Assembly: GCA_963822695.1 (NCBI GenBank) | Contig: CAWGJH010000002.1 | Span: 62,001-126,000, forward strand | Direction: 5' to 3' | DNA: 64,000 nucleotides | Source of the DNA: GCA-003244245 sp963822695 | GTDB lineage: Bacteria; Actinomycetota; Actinomycetes; Mycobacteriales; Pseudonocardiaceae | Shown: piece after piece, positions 33,703 to 41,573 of the stretch | Layout of the letters: every line of letters begins with the position of its first letter | How positions within the stretch are numbered: position 1 is the stretch's first letter | Notes under the pieces: generated by a model | Told to the model about the DNA's origin: nothing | Database searches by the model: none | Seen by the model: the letters and a program-made list of their open reading frames with translations, nothing else | Translations under genes and position numbers: made by a program

Positions 33703-36695
33703 TGACCGCCGTACTCAGTTCTCCCGTGGACGCCGGGGCAGCAGCGATCGGCCCCCAGGCCACGCGGTCGCGGTGGTACTGGCGCAACTGGCCGGTGGTG
33801 GTCAAGCTGGCCGCAGTCCTGCTGGTGCCGACCGTCGTCGCCCTCGTCGCGGGGGTATTGCGGATCGTGGATCAGGCGAGCGCCGCGCCGGCCTACGCCC
33901 GGATCACCCAGGTTGTGCGCGTGCAGCAGCAACTGTCCGATCTGATTGGCGCGGTGGCGCGCGAACGGGACCTGGCTACGGCGTTTGTGGCCAAGGGTCG
34001 TCTGGGGGACCGGCGGCCGCTGGACATGCAGTTTCGCGCCGTCGACAGTAGCGTGCGGGTGGTCGCGGGGGCCGCCGGCCAGGTGGTGGGGCTGGACTTC
34101 ACCCGGTCCCCGCTCGCCGCGCTTGGTGCGCTGGGGCCACTGCGGGCGAGTGTGACCACCGGCTTCGGCCCGGTCGAGGTGGTGGTCGCCGAGTACAGCG
34201 ACGCGATCGACCCCCTGATCGAGTTGGATTCCGCGCTGACCCGCCAGCTCGACGACGTTGCCGTCACCAATGACGCTGCCGCCGTGCACGCCCTGGTCGC
34301 TGGCCGCGAGCAGGTCAGTCGCCAACACGCGATCGTCTTGGCAGCGCTGTACGCCAACAGCCTTGGCTCCGGCCAGATCGAAGACCTGCGCACGGCGGCC
34401 GTCCGGTTGACCACTGAACAGGACGCGGTCCGGGAGGCATTGGGGCCCGCTGAGCGCGCCAACGCCATCGCCGGGATCGCCGGGGGTGGTCCGGACGCGG
34501 AGCTGTCCCGGCAGCGGCTGTTGCAGCTGATACTCAACCGCGGTCTCGCGGGGGAGCCGCTGAACACCTCGCCGCAGGAATGGGATCAGCGCAACGCGGT
34601 GGTCGTCGGCAACATTGCCACCGTCGAGAAGGAGCTGCGGCAGCGAATCGAGCGGACTGCGCAGGCGCTGCTTGACCACGTGCGTACCGCGGCTGGCCTG
34701 AACTCGGTCATCCTCTTCTTCGCGCTGGCGCTGGGGGTGCTGGTCGGTATCTTTGTGACCCGGGCTCTGTTGCGGCCGCTCGGGGTGCTCAAGCGCACCG
34801 CGTTGGACGTCGCCGGTCGGCGGCTGCCCGAGGCGATGGCCCGGATTCGCGACGGCGAACTGTCCGGGGTGGCGGTCGAGCCGGTGCCGGTCGGTACCCG
34901 GGAGGAAATCGGTCAGGTCGCCAGGGCGTTCGATGAGGTGCATAGTCAAGCGGTCCGGCTGGCCAGCGAGCAGGCGCAGCTACGTGCCAACGTCAACGAC
35001 ATCTTCGTCAACCTGTCGCGCCGCACTCAGGGCCTGGTCGAGCGCCAGCTCAAGCTCATCGACCGGCTCGAGAGTGGCGAGCAGGACCCGCAACAGCTGG
35101 ACAACTTGTTCCAGCTCGACCACCTCGCCACCCGGATGCGGCGCAACAGCGAGAACCTGCTGGTCCTCGCGGGCACCGATGCGACCAACCGGTCCGGCCG
35201 TCCGGTCCGGTTGATCGACGTGCTGCGCGCCGCGGTGTCCGAGGTGGAGCAGTACCAACGGCTGGTGCTGCAGCAGCCACCCGCGGTCCTGGTGCTCGGC
35301 CGGTCCGCGAGCGACCTGGTGCATTTGCTGGCGGAGTTGCTGGACAACGCGACCCATTTCTCGCCCCCGGATAGCCAAGTGATCGTCTCCAGTGACTTCG
35401 CCGCGGATGGCTCGGTCACGGTCGAGGTCGCCGACTGCGGTGTGGGGATGACCGAGGCGGAGCTCGCTGAGGCCAACCAGCGGTTGGCCAGCCCACCGGT
35501 GGTGGACGCTTCGGTGTCCCGCCGGATGGGGCTGTTTGTGGTCGGCCGCCTGGCTGGCCGGCACGGCATTGAGGTGCAGCTGCGCCGCGGCGAGGGTGAC
35601 GTCGGTGTCTGGGCCTGCGTCACCATTCCTCCCAGGCTGGTGCGGGTGGCATCGGAGGCGGTGGAGCCCAGCGCGACGCTGGTGGCCGCCAACGGCAGCG
35701 CTAACGCCAACGGCAGCGTCAACGGTGGTGGCGTCCCGTCTCCTCGCCCGAACCTCGCCCCGAACCTCGCCCCGGACGTCAACGCTGCGGGCAGGGCACA
35801 GGTCAACGGCCACGAGGTCACCGACCATGAGGTCACCGACCATGAGGTCAACGGCCATGAGCTCAATGGCCATGAGCTCAATGGCCATGCGGCGCAACCG
35901 TTACCGGCTCCGCCTGGACCCCTGGCCAGCTCCCCAGTGGACAGCTCGGTGGACGTCCCCAGCGCCGGATCCAGCGCGGATCTGTTCCGACCGGCGCGGG
36001 CCACGATGACGGGACCGGTCGCACCGGGGCATCGGGTGACGCTGCAGCACTCCACGCCGATCTTCGATGACGTGGCCTCCGCGTGGTTCAAGGAGCACGA
36101 GGCCGTCCCGGTTCGCTGGACCGCGCCACCGGCGCGGGGACCGGCTGGAGCGACGCGAGAGGTCCCATCACCGGATGCCCCGGTGCCGGATGCCCCGTTG
36201 CCGGATGCCCCGCCGGCGGACGCCTCTCCGACGAAGTCGGCAGCGCCCGCTACGGCGGGCTCGCCACCCCTGATACGTCGGCAGCCGGGCAAAACGTTCA
36301 CCGAACCCGAGTCCGATGACGCTGGCAGGCCTCGCTCATCGGACCAGCCGGTGCCGGCGCTGGAGACCACGCGCCCAGTCGGCGCGCCGGTGCGGGACTG
36401 GGGTGCGGCGGATGAGGGCTGGCGGGCGGCAGAGGCACTGGCGATGCCGGTCAGTGCGGAGGTCACCGCGATGGGGCTGCCGCGGCGGCAGCCTCGGGCG
36501 CTGCTGGTGCCCGGTGCCGTGGGTGGGACCGATCCCGCCACGAGTGCACCGGTGCGCAGCGCGGAGTCGATTCGTGGCCGGCTCTCCAGCTACCAACAAG
36601 GTGTCCGCGAAGGGCGCGAGGCCCGTCGAAGCCTTGAGCAGGAGGCTGACGGGTCGCCGCCAGAGCAGCAGGATGGGGAAGAGGGGATGAAGTGA
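33699..36695 (+). CDS. conservon sensor histidine kinase-like ATPase (CvnA type) with NIT domain
   Basis: 998 aa from GTG 33699 or ATG 33702. TM1 is about residues 28-52 (VVVKLAAVLLVPTVVALVAGVL) and TM2 about 340-362 (SVILFFALALGVLVGIFVT), flanking an extracellular nitrate/nitrite-sensing-like domain. HAMP (RPLGVLKRTALDVAGRRLPEA) and an ATPase domain follow: N-box LLAELLDNATHFSP, G1 VEVADCGVGMTEAEL, G2 MGLFVVGRLAGRHGI. A clear H-box with phospho-acceptor histidine is not seen, as usual for CvnA. The long Pro/Ala/Gly C-terminal tail (from about 660) carries five-residue repeats. It is the first gene of a cluster with roadblock, DUF742 and GTPase genes. Confidence 0.92.
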   Translation: MMTAVLSSPVDAGAAAIGPQATRSRWYWRNWPVVVKLAAVLLVPTVVALVAGVLRIVDQASAAPAYARITQVVRVQQQLSDLIGAVARERDLATAFVAKGRLGDRRPLDMQFRAVDSSVRVVAGAAGQVVGLDFTRSPLAALGALGPLRASVTTGFGPVEVVVAEYSDAIDPLIELDSALTRQLDDVAVTNDAAAVHALVAGREQVSRQHAIVLAALYANSLGSGQIEDLRTAAVRLTTEQDAVREALGPAERANAIAGIAGGGPDAELSRQRLLQLILNRGLAGEPLNTSPQEWDQRNAVVVGNIATVEKELRQRIERTAQALLDHVRTAAGLNSVILFFALALGVLVGIFVTRALLRPLGVLKRTALDVAGRRLPEAMARIRDGELSGVAVEPVPVGTREEIGQVARAFDEVHSQAVRLASEQAQLRANVNDIFVNLSRRTQGLVERQLKLIDRLESGEQDPQQLDNLFQLDHLATRMRRNSENLLVLAGTDATNRSGRPVRLIDVLRAAVSEVEQYQRLVLQQPPAVLVLGRSASDLVHLLAELLDNATHFSPPDSQVIVSSDFAADGSVTVEVADCGVGMTEAELAEANQRLASPPVVDASVSRRMGLFVVGRLAGRHGIEVQLRRGEGDVGVWACVTIPPRLVRVASEAVEPSATLVAANGSANANGSVNGGGVPSPRPNLAPNLAPDVNAAGRAQVNGHEVTDHEVTDHEVNGHELNGHELNGHAAQPLPAPPGPLASSPVDSSVDVPSAGSSADLFRPARATMTGPVAPGHRVTLQHSTPIFDDVASAWFKEHEAVPVRWTAPPARGPAGATREVPSPDAPVPDAPLPDAPPADASPTKSAAPATAGSPPLIRRQPGKTFTEPESDDAGRPRSSDQPVPALETTRPVGAPVRDWGAADEGWRAAEALAMPVSAEVTAMGLPRRQPRALLVPGAVGGTDPATSAPVRSAESIRGRLSSYQQGVREGREARRSLEQEADGSPPEQQDGEEGMK
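35802..35891 (+). repeat. 15-bp tandem repeat, 6 copies, in the kinase tail
   Basis: Six contiguous 15-bp units (GTCACCGACCATGAG type) encode HEVTD / HEVNG / HELNG pentapeptides. The unit length keeps the frame. A second, shorter set near 36173-36225 encodes PDAP(V/L). They lie in a disordered tail and would vary the tail length by slippage. Confidence 0.85.
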
Positions 36696-37114
36696 CCGTT
36701 GCGCGGCCGCAGCCGGAACGCTTCGGGTGGTTGGTCGATGACTTTGTCAATCGGGTTCCGGGGGTGGCACACGCATTGGTGGTGTCGGCCGAGGGAATGC
36801 CCCTGACTGCTTCAGCCCGCCTACCCAGAGACCGAGCCGATCAGCTCGCTGCAGTGGCGTCTGGACTGGTCAGCTTGGCCCAGGGAGCGGCCCGCTGCTT
36901 CGACGCCGGCCAGGTCGTGCAGACAGTGGTGGAGCTGGAACGTGGGATCATGCTGTTGATGTCAATCAGCGATGGTTCCAGCCTTGCGGTGCTGGCGGCT
37001 CCGACCTGCGATATCGGGCTGGTGGGATATGAGATGACGTTGCTGGTCGATCGGGTCGGCCAGCAACTCACCCTGCACCCGCGTGGTGAGTTGCATGGTG
37101 CGCTAGGTCGTTGA
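36692..37114 (+). CDS. roadblock/LC7 protein (CvnB type)
   Basis: 140 aa from GTG 36692, overlapping the kinase stop. It shows the roadblock/LC7 pattern: FGWLVDDFVNRVPGVAHALVVSAEGMPL, DRADQLAAVASGLVSLAQGAARCFDAG, LAAPTCDIGLVGYEMTLLVDRVG. In conservons this protein binds the GTPase partner and acts as a switch component. The paralogue at 41121 is closely similar. Confidence 0.93.
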   Translation: MTVARPQPERFGWLVDDFVNRVPGVAHALVVSAEGMPLTASARLPRDRADQLAAVASGLVSLAQGAARCFDAGQVVQTVVELERGIMLLMSISDGSSLAVLAAPTCDIGLVGYEMTLLVDRVGQQLTLHPRGELHGALGR

Positions 37115-37132
37115 TGTGGCGGTGAGGCGGCG

Positions 37133-37687
37133 GTGAACAAACCTAGTGGCGATGATGATGGTGAGGATCAGTCGTTTGCTGATGTGCTGAATAACCTCAG
37201 TAGTGGCCCCTGGTGGCCTGGCGGGCGTCGCAAGAGGGTAACGAGGTCATCGGCCACCCAGCAGCCGGTTTCGGTGGATCAGACCTTTCTGGCGCGGCAG
37301 CCGCCCCCGGCGCTTGCGGGATCCGACGAGTGGAGCGAGCCGGCCGCCCCAGCGTCCGTGGTGCGGCCTTACACCTGGACCAGGGGCCGCACCTCGCCAG
37401 TAGTCGACCTCGCGGTGGAGACGCTGGTGTCCACCAGCGGGCACCGTCCCGACATGGCGGTGCTGAGCAGTGAGGAATACCGGGCGGTGGCGGAACTGTG
37501 CCGCGCCCCCCGATCGGTGGCTGAGGTGGCTGCTCTGCTGTCTCTGCCGCTGGGCGTGGCCCGAGTTCTGCTGGCGGACATGGCGGACATCGGCTTGGTC
37601 GTGGTGCACCGCAGCGCGAACAGTTCCGGCGACAGGCCGGATATGACCTTGATGGAAAGGGTATTGAGTGGACTTCGTCGGCTCTGA
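37133..37687 (+). CDS. DUF742 protein (CvnC type)
   Basis: 184 aa from GTG 37133. The DUF742 domain is from about residue 75: VVRPYTWTRGRTSPVVDLAVETLV, ELCRAPRSVAEVAALLSLPLGVARVLLADMADIGLVVVH. The second half looks like a winged helix, so a DNA-binding output is possible. It overlaps the GTPase gene by 20 bases. Confidence 0.92.
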   Translation: MNKPSGDDDGEDQSFADVLNNLSSGPWWPGGRRKRVTRSSATQQPVSVDQTFLARQPPPALAGSDEWSEPAAPASVVRPYTWTRGRTSPVVDLAVETLVSTSGHRPDMAVLSSEEYRAVAELCRAPRSVAEVAALLSLPLGVARVLLADMADIGLVVVHRSANSSGDRPDMTLMERVLSGLRRL

Positions 37688-38339
37688 TCGGGCGCGGCCC
37701 CCGGGGGGCTCATCGGTGGCAGCGGTCCAGCCCGGCCCGGTTCGGTACGGCCCGCCCGCCGCGCGGCAAGTTGCGGGCGGCTCCGGCGTGATGTCCGCGA
37801 AGATTGTCGTAGGCGGTGGTTTCGGTGTGGGCAAGACGACGTTTGTCGGCTCTGTATCCGAGATCGCGCCGCTGACCACCGAGGCCGTGCTCACTGATGC
37901 GAGTACCTCGGTGGATGACCTCGCGGCCACCCCGGACAAATCGACCACCACCGTCGCGATGGACTTCGGCCGCCTCTCTCTGGATGCGGAGCTGATCCTC
38001 TACCTGTTCGGCACCCCGGGGCAGCACCGCTTCTGGTTCATGTGGGATGATCTCGTGCGTGGTGCGATCGGCGCGGTGGTGTTGGTGGACACCCGCCGGC
38101 TGGCTGACTCTTTTGCGGCGGTGGACTTCTTTGAGGATCGTGGCCTGGCCTATGTTGTCGGAGTGAATTGTTTTGACGGCGTGCTCAGCCACAGTGTTGA
38201 GGACGTCCGTGAGGCGCTGGCCATCGAGTCCGCAGTACCCATCATCCCGTGCGATGCTCGCGAGCGGGAATCGACCAAAAACACCCTCATCGCGCTGGTC
38301 GAGCACGCTATGCGGAGGTCGGTGGCGACTCGCACGTGA
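37668..38339 (+). CDS. MglA/Ras-like GTPase (CvnD type)
   Basis: 223 aa from GTG 37668; an internal ATG at about 37790 gives the minimal domain. P-loop GGGFGVGKTTFVG, switch region TTEAVLTDAS with a following threonine-rich stretch, and G3 LFGTPGQHRFWFMWDDL (TPGQ instead of DxxG, usual for CvnD). G4 is VGVNCFDG rather than NKxD. It couples to the roadblock protein in conservon signalling, probably at the membrane near the kinase. Confidence 0.93.
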   Translation: MDFVGSDRARPPGGSSVAAVQPGPVRYGPPAARQVAGGSGVMSAKIVVGGGFGVGKTTFVGSVSEIAPLTTEAVLTDASTSVDDLAATPDKSTTTVAMDFGRLSLDAELILYLFGTPGQHRFWFMWDDLVRGAIGAVVLVDTRRLADSFAAVDFFEDRGLAYVVGVNCFDGVLSHSVEDVREALAIESAVPIIPCDARERESTKNTLIALVEHAMRRSVATRT

Positions 38340-38355
38340 TCGTGGAGTGGGGAGA

Positions 38356-41124
38356 GTGCGCAGCGTGACGGGCCACGAAGTGAACACTAGACTACCCGTC
38401 AGCAGCTCCGACGGCTCCACTGACGTCACTGTGCGTGATGGGCTTACTACGCGGAGTTTCGGCCGGGCACCTGCCGTCGCCATGTACGGGGCGGGTGGCG
38501 CCGCGCTGCGGCGCCGCGGCGGCCGGTGGCGGCTGCGGGATTGGAGACTGCGCACTAAACTCACCGCAGTGCTACTGGTGCCCCTGGTGCTTGCCGGTGT
38601 ACTCGGCACGCTGCGAGTCACCGATCTGGTGCGCCGGGCGCAGGGTTTCGCCACGCTGGCCCGCCAGGTCGGTTTCGCCCAGCAACTGGATCTCGTCGTG
38701 TACAACCTGCAGAGGGAACGGCACCGGGTGGCCGCGATGCTCGCCACCGGAGGTCCCACAGACCGCACTGCGCTGCAGGCCAAGGTTCAGGTCCAGGCGC
38801 AGCGGGTGGACACCGCCGCCACCAAGCTGCGCACTGCGGACATCAACGCCGAGGCTCTCGGTCCGACTGCGGCCGAGGCCCGCCGAGCCGCGATGCGCCG
38901 GCTGGCCGGGCTTGCCGCTCTGCGGCAGGCCGCCCTCCAACCTCACGCTGTCCCGGGCAACGCCACCGCACAGAGCGCCGTCACCGCCTATTCCGACTTC
39001 ATCGCGGTGCTGCTCGATCTTGACCGCAGAGTGTTGGATGGTGCACCCAGTCCGGTAGTCCATCAAGTCGACGGCCTCGCGGCGCTGTCGGTCGCCGATG
39101 AACAGGCCTCCGTGCAGCACGCGGTGTTGCTGACGGGGATCTTGTCCGGCGGTCTGTCCCCCGCGCAGCAGGCCACGCTGCGCACTGCCGACGCCCGGTT
39201 CGACGCCGCCGCCGACGAGTTCGGCCACGTCATGTCCGCCACTCAACGGCACCTTTATTTCGACACCGTGGCGGCGGTGAATCGGAAGCGGCTGCTGGAT
39301 GCCGCGCTGGACCGGGCGGTGCGGGGAGCGCCACTGGAGACGGTCCCCGGTGACTGGAACTCCGCCGCCTCGGGGACCGTCGAGACGATGCACCAGGGGA
39401 TGGGAACCCTACTCAACGAGTTGCAGGCGGATGCCCAAGCTCGCAGTTCCCAGGTGTGGCGCGAGGCATTCCGGGATGCTGCCGTGGTCGCTGTGCTACT
39501 GCTGCTCGCGGTGGCGCTGCTGGTTATCGTGGTGCGCTCGCTCCTGCAACCGCTGCGTACCCTGCGCACCGCCGCGTTTGAGGTCGCCGACCGCCGGCTG
39601 CCGGAGGCTGTCGAGCAGGTACTGGCCACCGACGGTATCCCCGCCCAGACGATTGTCGATCCGGTGCCGGTGCACTCGATGGAGGAAGTCGGTCAAGTCG
39701 CCAGGGCGGTCGACAGCGTGCATGTCCAGGCGGTCCGGCTGGCAACCGAGCAGGCCCACCTGCGCAGCAGCCTCAACGAGGTCTTTCTCCATCTGTCCGG
39801 GCGTAGCTATCGCCTGCTGGAACACCAGCTGCAGCTGATCGAGGAGTTGCGCGCCGCAGCGCACGATCCTGAGTTGGTGCGCGGCTTGCGCCGGCTCGGT
39901 CGCCTTTCCGCCCGGATACGCCGCCACAGCGAGAACTTGCTGGTGCTGTCCGGTGGGGCAGCGCGCCATGGTGCCCAAGGGCCGGTGGCGGTGCTCGATG
40001 TGCTGAGCAACGCGGTCTCGGAGCTCGATGAGTGCCAACGGGTGACCGTGGGCCCGCCTGTGGTGGCGACGGTGGCCACGGTGGCCGGTCCGGTCGTCAA
40101 CGATCTGGTGCACCTGATCACAGAGTTGCTGGACAATGCGACCAAAGTTACCCCGCAGGGCACCATGGTGACCCTGAGTGGCGCGCTTACCGACGACGAG
40201 AGCCTGCTGGTGGAGATCACCGACTCCGGACCCGGCTTACCTTCTGACGAATTGCAGGCGATCAACGCACGGCTCGCGTTGGCACCGGCGGCCGATATGT
40301 CGGTCTCCGGTCAGGTGGGCCTGTTTGTGGTGCGCGAGTTGGCCGCGCGGCATGGCATCACGGTGCGGCTGCGCCAGCGCCTCGGTGAACGCGGGATCAC
40401 CGCGACCGCGCTGCTGCCTCCCTCCCTGGTGACGGTTGATTCCCAGCTGTCAACTGATGTCCCAGTTCCTCTACCTGAGGAATCGCCCGCCACCGGGTGG
40501 AGCGGGACCGAAGGGCAGCTGCCGCTACAGGTGTCGGTGATCGACGAGGCGACTGCGGCGGACCTGTTCAGCCCAGCCTCGATCAGCCCAGCCTCGCTCG
40601 GAGTTGTCAGCTCGCAGCGTAGCCGTCCGCGGACGGCCCAGGAGGAGTGGCGTGAGCTCTTCGGCCATCCCCAGCCTCAGCCCGCGCCCGAGCCGTTCTC
40701 CGATCAGCTGGGTGGCGATGAGGCGCAGGTGGCGGAGTCGAGCGGGCAGCCCGGGGAGGTTCGCGAAGAGATCTTCGAGATGGTCTCAGCCTGGTTTCGC
40801 GAGCGTCAGTCCGTGCCGGTGAGCAACCCGCCGTCCACCGTCGTGCCCGAGTGGCGGTCCCCGTTTGACGAGGCATGGCAGGCCGCGCAAGCACTGCGCA
40901 CCCGCGTTAGCCACGAACTCACCGGAGCCGGGTTGCCCAAGCGGCAGCCCCGCGCGCATCTAGTATCCGGTCCGGACGGCCGTGTTCTGCCGACTCCGGT
41001 GCCCGCTGGCTTGGCCCGCACCCCAGATGCGGTGCGCGGCCGGTTGACCAGGTACCAGCGCGGATTGCGCGTCGGGCGGCACGCCCGCATCGATCAGGGA
41101 CCTTTCGAGGAGAATCAGCAGTGA
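38356..41124 (+). CDS. second conservon sensor kinase-like ATPase (CvnA type)
   Basis: 922 aa from GTG 38356 (GTG 38365 and ATG 38482 also possible). It has the same plan as 33699: TM1 (LTAVLLVPLVLAGVLGTLRV), an extracellular helical NIT-like domain, TM2 (VVAVLLLLAVALLVIVVRSLL), HAMP, then N-box LITELLDNATKVTPQG, G1 VEITDSGPGLPSDEL, G2 VGLFVVRELAARHGI. Again there is no obvious phospho-acceptor histidine. The C-terminal tail after about 690 is disordered. It has its own roadblock gene but no DUF742 or GTPase, so it may share those of the first cluster. Confidence 0.92.
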   Translation: MRSVTGHEVNTRLPVSSSDGSTDVTVRDGLTTRSFGRAPAVAMYGAGGAALRRRGGRWRLRDWRLRTKLTAVLLVPLVLAGVLGTLRVTDLVRRAQGFATLARQVGFAQQLDLVVYNLQRERHRVAAMLATGGPTDRTALQAKVQVQAQRVDTAATKLRTADINAEALGPTAAEARRAAMRRLAGLAALRQAALQPHAVPGNATAQSAVTAYSDFIAVLLDLDRRVLDGAPSPVVHQVDGLAALSVADEQASVQHAVLLTGILSGGLSPAQQATLRTADARFDAAADEFGHVMSATQRHLYFDTVAAVNRKRLLDAALDRAVRGAPLETVPGDWNSAASGTVETMHQGMGTLLNELQADAQARSSQVWREAFRDAAVVAVLLLLAVALLVIVVRSLLQPLRTLRTAAFEVADRRLPEAVEQVLATDGIPAQTIVDPVPVHSMEEVGQVARAVDSVHVQAVRLATEQAHLRSSLNEVFLHLSGRSYRLLEHQLQLIEELRAAAHDPELVRGLRRLGRLSARIRRHSENLLVLSGGAARHGAQGPVAVLDVLSNAVSELDECQRVTVGPPVVATVATVAGPVVNDLVHLITELLDNATKVTPQGTMVTLSGALTDDESLLVEITDSGPGLPSDELQAINARLALAPAADMSVSGQVGLFVVRELAARHGITVRLRQRLGERGITATALLPPSLVTVDSQLSTDVPVPLPEESPATGWSGTEGQLPLQVSVIDEATAADLFSPASISPASLGVVSSQRSRPRTAQEEWRELFGHPQPQPAPEPFSDQLGGDEAQVAESSGQPGEVREEIFEMVSAWFRERQSVPVSNPPSTVVPEWRSPFDEAWQAAQALRTRVSHELTGAGLPKRQPRAHLVSGPDGRVLPTPVPAGLARTPDAVRGRLTRYQRGLRVGRHARIDQGPFEENQQ

Positions 41125-41555
41125 CGACAGCGGCTCCCCAGCACCCGGTCCAGCCCAGCCAGTTCGGTTGGCTGGTGGACAGCTTCGTGCAGCAAGTACC
41201 CGGGGTGGCGCACGCTGTCGTGGTCTCCGCCGACGGGCTGCTCCTGGTTGCATCCTCAGGGTTGCCCCGCGACCGCGCTGACCAGCTTGCCGCGGTGACG
41301 TCGGGCCTGGTGAGCCTCACCCAGGGCGCGGCCCGCTGCTTCGAGGCGGGCGGAGTGGTGCAGACCGTCGTGGAGATGGAGCGTGGCATCGTCTTGACCA
41401 TGGCCATCAGCGACGGGTCCAGTCTCGCTGTGCTGGCCTCGCCGAGCTGCGATATCGGTCTGATCGGCTACGAGATGACGTTGCTCGTCAACCGAGCGGG
41501 CAAGCTGCTGACCCCCGAGCTCCGCGCACAGCTGCAGAACGCTGCCCGCCCGTAG
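41121..41555 (+). CDS. roadblock/LC7 protein, second copy
   Basis: 144 aa, start overlapping the kinase stop (GTGA). Nearly every motif of the 36692 protein is repeated: FGWLVDSFVQQVPGVAHAVVVSADG, RADQLAAVTSGLVSLTQGAARCFEAGGVVQTVVEMERGI, PSCDIGLIGYEMTLLVNRAG. It is a clear paralogue, so the kinase-roadblock half of the cluster was duplicated. Confidence 0.93.
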   Translation: MTTAAPQHPVQPSQFGWLVDSFVQQVPGVAHAVVVSADGLLLVASSGLPRDRADQLAAVTSGLVSLTQGAARCFEAGGVVQTVVEMERGIVLTMAISDGSSLAVLASPSCDIGLIGYEMTLLVNRAGKLLTPELRAQLQNAARP

Positions 41556-41573
41556 ACCTTAACATCTACGGTG

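Noticed and set aside
33522..34949. 475-codon minus-strand open frame
   Set aside because: Antisense to the sensor kinase; no domain and no ribosome-binding site.
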